Below, piece after piece: positions 33,725 to 34,736 of a stretch of DNA of 34,736 nt. Location: NCBI GenBank assembly GCA_902537415.1, contig CACBBC010000017.1, forward strand, positions 1-34,736, in the 5' to 3' direction. Every line of letters starts with the position of its first letter. The first letter of the stretch is position 1. A program made the translations under genes and the position numbers. Below the pieces are notes generated by a model. The model was not told the DNA's origin, did not search any database, and worked only from the letters and a program-made list of their open reading frames with translations. This stretch comes from an uncultured Alphaproteobacteria bacterium (GTDB taxonomy: Bacteria > Pseudomonadota > Alphaproteobacteria > Rhodobacterales > Rhodobacteraceae).

Positions 33725-34736
33725 TTGTGCGGTATTATTGGCATAGTTTCAAAGAAACAGGTTGTTGACCGGTTAATAGATGGCTTAGAATGTCTCGAAT
33801 ACCGGGGGTATGATAGTGCGGGGATAGCCACTGTTAATAATTCGGAGATTGTTTACAGTAAGAGCACAGGCAAACTTGTCTTTCTAAAGAACAAATTAAG
33901 ACAAAAGCCAATAGACGGATATATTGGAATTGGTCACACAAGATGGGCTACTCACGGCGAACCAATTGAATTTAACGCACACCCGCATGTTACAAAAAAT
34001 GTGGCAGTGGTGCATAATGGGATTATTGAAAATTTTGCAGAGTTTAAAGATGGATTGCTTGAGAAGGGAATAAACTTTGAATCGCAGACTGACACTGAAG
34101 TTATCGCTAAGCTAGTAGATGAAAAAATATCTAAGGAAAAGTGTCGACCTTTAGAAGCAGTGAGACTTACTGTTGAAAAATTACGTGGATCTTTTGCTTT
34201 GTGCTTTATTTTCAAGGGACATGAGAATTTCATGTTAGCAACCAGAAGAGGATCTCCATTAGCTCTTGGCTTTGGCGATGGAGAGAATTTTGTCAGTTCA
34301 GACGCGTTATCTTTATCAATTTTTTCTCAGAAAGTATGTTATTTAGAAGAAGGTGACCTCGCTAAAATTACTTCTGATGAAGTGAAAATTTATAACAGCT
34401 ATGGCAACAGCGTTTCTAGGGACATTCATATATTATATACCGATCCAGTCAATCTTAGTAAAGGTCAGTATAAGCACTTTATGGAAAAAGAGATTTTTGA
34501 GCAACCTGAGGTGATTTCACAAGTACTGGGTACTTATTTGAATGCATCTAAGGAGACGCTATCTTTACCATCTTTGCCTCTATCCACTGAAATTAAGAGA
34601 ATTATATTGATAGGTTGTGGAACTGCTTTCTATTCATGTTTGGTCGCAAAATATTGGTTCGAAAGCTTGAGTAGTATACCAACGCAAGCTGAGCTAGCAT
34701 CGGAGTTCAGATACCCTCTCCTGTTAGAGACGATAA
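33725..34736 (+). CDS. glmS: Glutamine-fructose-6-phosphate aminotransferase, 5' part (cut by window end)
   Basis: GlmS makes glucosamine 6-phosphate for peptidoglycan and lipopolysaccharide precursors. The start is TTG at 33725, seven bases after GGAG, and gives M-CGIIGIVSKK, with the cysteine after the initiator as the glutaminase nucleophile. Further motifs are LEYRGYDSAGIAT, GHTRWATHGEP, HNGIIENFAEF and the glutaminase end LATRRGSPLALG. The first SIS domain begins with ILIGCGTAFYSCLVAKYWFE and runs to the window edge. About 337 of the usual 600 or so codons are present and no stop is reached. The TTG start is required because the nucleophile cysteine must be residue 2. Confidence 0.96.
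   Translation, partial: MCGIIGIVSKKQVVDRLIDGLECLEYRGYDSAGIATVNNSEIVYSKSTGKLVFLKNKLRQKPIDGYIGIGHTRWATHGEPIEFNAHPHVTKNVAVVHNGIIENFAEFKDGLLEKGINFESQTDTEVIAKLVDEKISKEKCRPLEAVRLTVEKLRGSFALCFIFKGHENFMLATRRGSPLALGFGDGENFVSSDALSLSIFSQKVCYLEEGDLAKITSDEVKIYNSYGNSVSRDIHILYTDPVNLSKGQYKHFMEKEIFEQPEVISQVLGTYLNASKETLSLPSLPLSTEIKRIILIGCGTAFYSCLVAKYWFESLSSIPTQAELASEFRYPLLLETI

Overview
The window is an AT-rich bacterial chromosome segment, most likely from a marine, free-living alphaproteobacterium (inference). Supporting signs: an ATP12-type F1-ATPase assembly chaperone and a CIA30-like protein; the order rpmH-rnpA-yidD-yidC-engB-argB; a four-gene AapJQMP-type amino-acid ABC transporter; a short-LID adenylate kinase; and a BLUF blue-light receptor. 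Genes are tightly packed and no gene-free stretch exceeds 300 bases. Species cannot be named from the sequence alone.

Layout. 1-7657 (+): the end of the spc/alpha ribosomal-protein cluster (rplR 3' end, rpsE, rpmD, rplO, secY, adk, then a likely internal promoter, rpsM, rpsK, rpoA, rplQ), followed directly by an RluC/RluD-type pseudouridine synthase and the ATP12 chaperone. 7896-12367 (+): aapJ, a rho-independent terminator, then aapQ, aapM and aapP. 12369-17202 (-): rpmH (44 codons), rnpA, yidD, yidC, engB, argB and a ferredoxin-like iron-sulfur protein. The conserved engB N-terminus extends upstream of every ATG/GTG/TTG codon in its frame, to an AUA codon with a good Shine-Dalgarno sequence. 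17342-19281 (+): tRNA-Arg(ACG) and a Uup-type ABC-F ATPase.

19303-31449 is accessory: a serralysin-like RTX C-terminal fragment without its protease domain, an unknown secreted protein, and then a seven-gene minus-strand operon (25742 down to 20857). The operon encodes a SnoaL-like protein, a CitE/HpcH-HpaI lyase, a serine beta-lactamase/esterase-family protein, an ElyC-like DUF218 protein, a stand-alone BLUF photoreceptor, a two-helix membrane peptide and an AEC-family permease. It is divergent from an enoyl-CoA hydratase/isomerase gene. After it come an EamA transporter, an MFS transporter, an aldo/keto reductase, a YtoQ-like protein, a CIA30-like protein and a small lipoprotein. 31455-34736 returns to housekeeping genes: lepA and rpmB (-), and the 5' part of glmS (+), cut by the window edge.

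The best candidate for an undescribed system is the BLUF operon: a complete blue-light sensor translationally coupled to a small membrane protein and a carboxylate-type permease, downstream of CoA-thioester-type metabolic genes. The best single-gene oddity is the apparent AUA start of engB.
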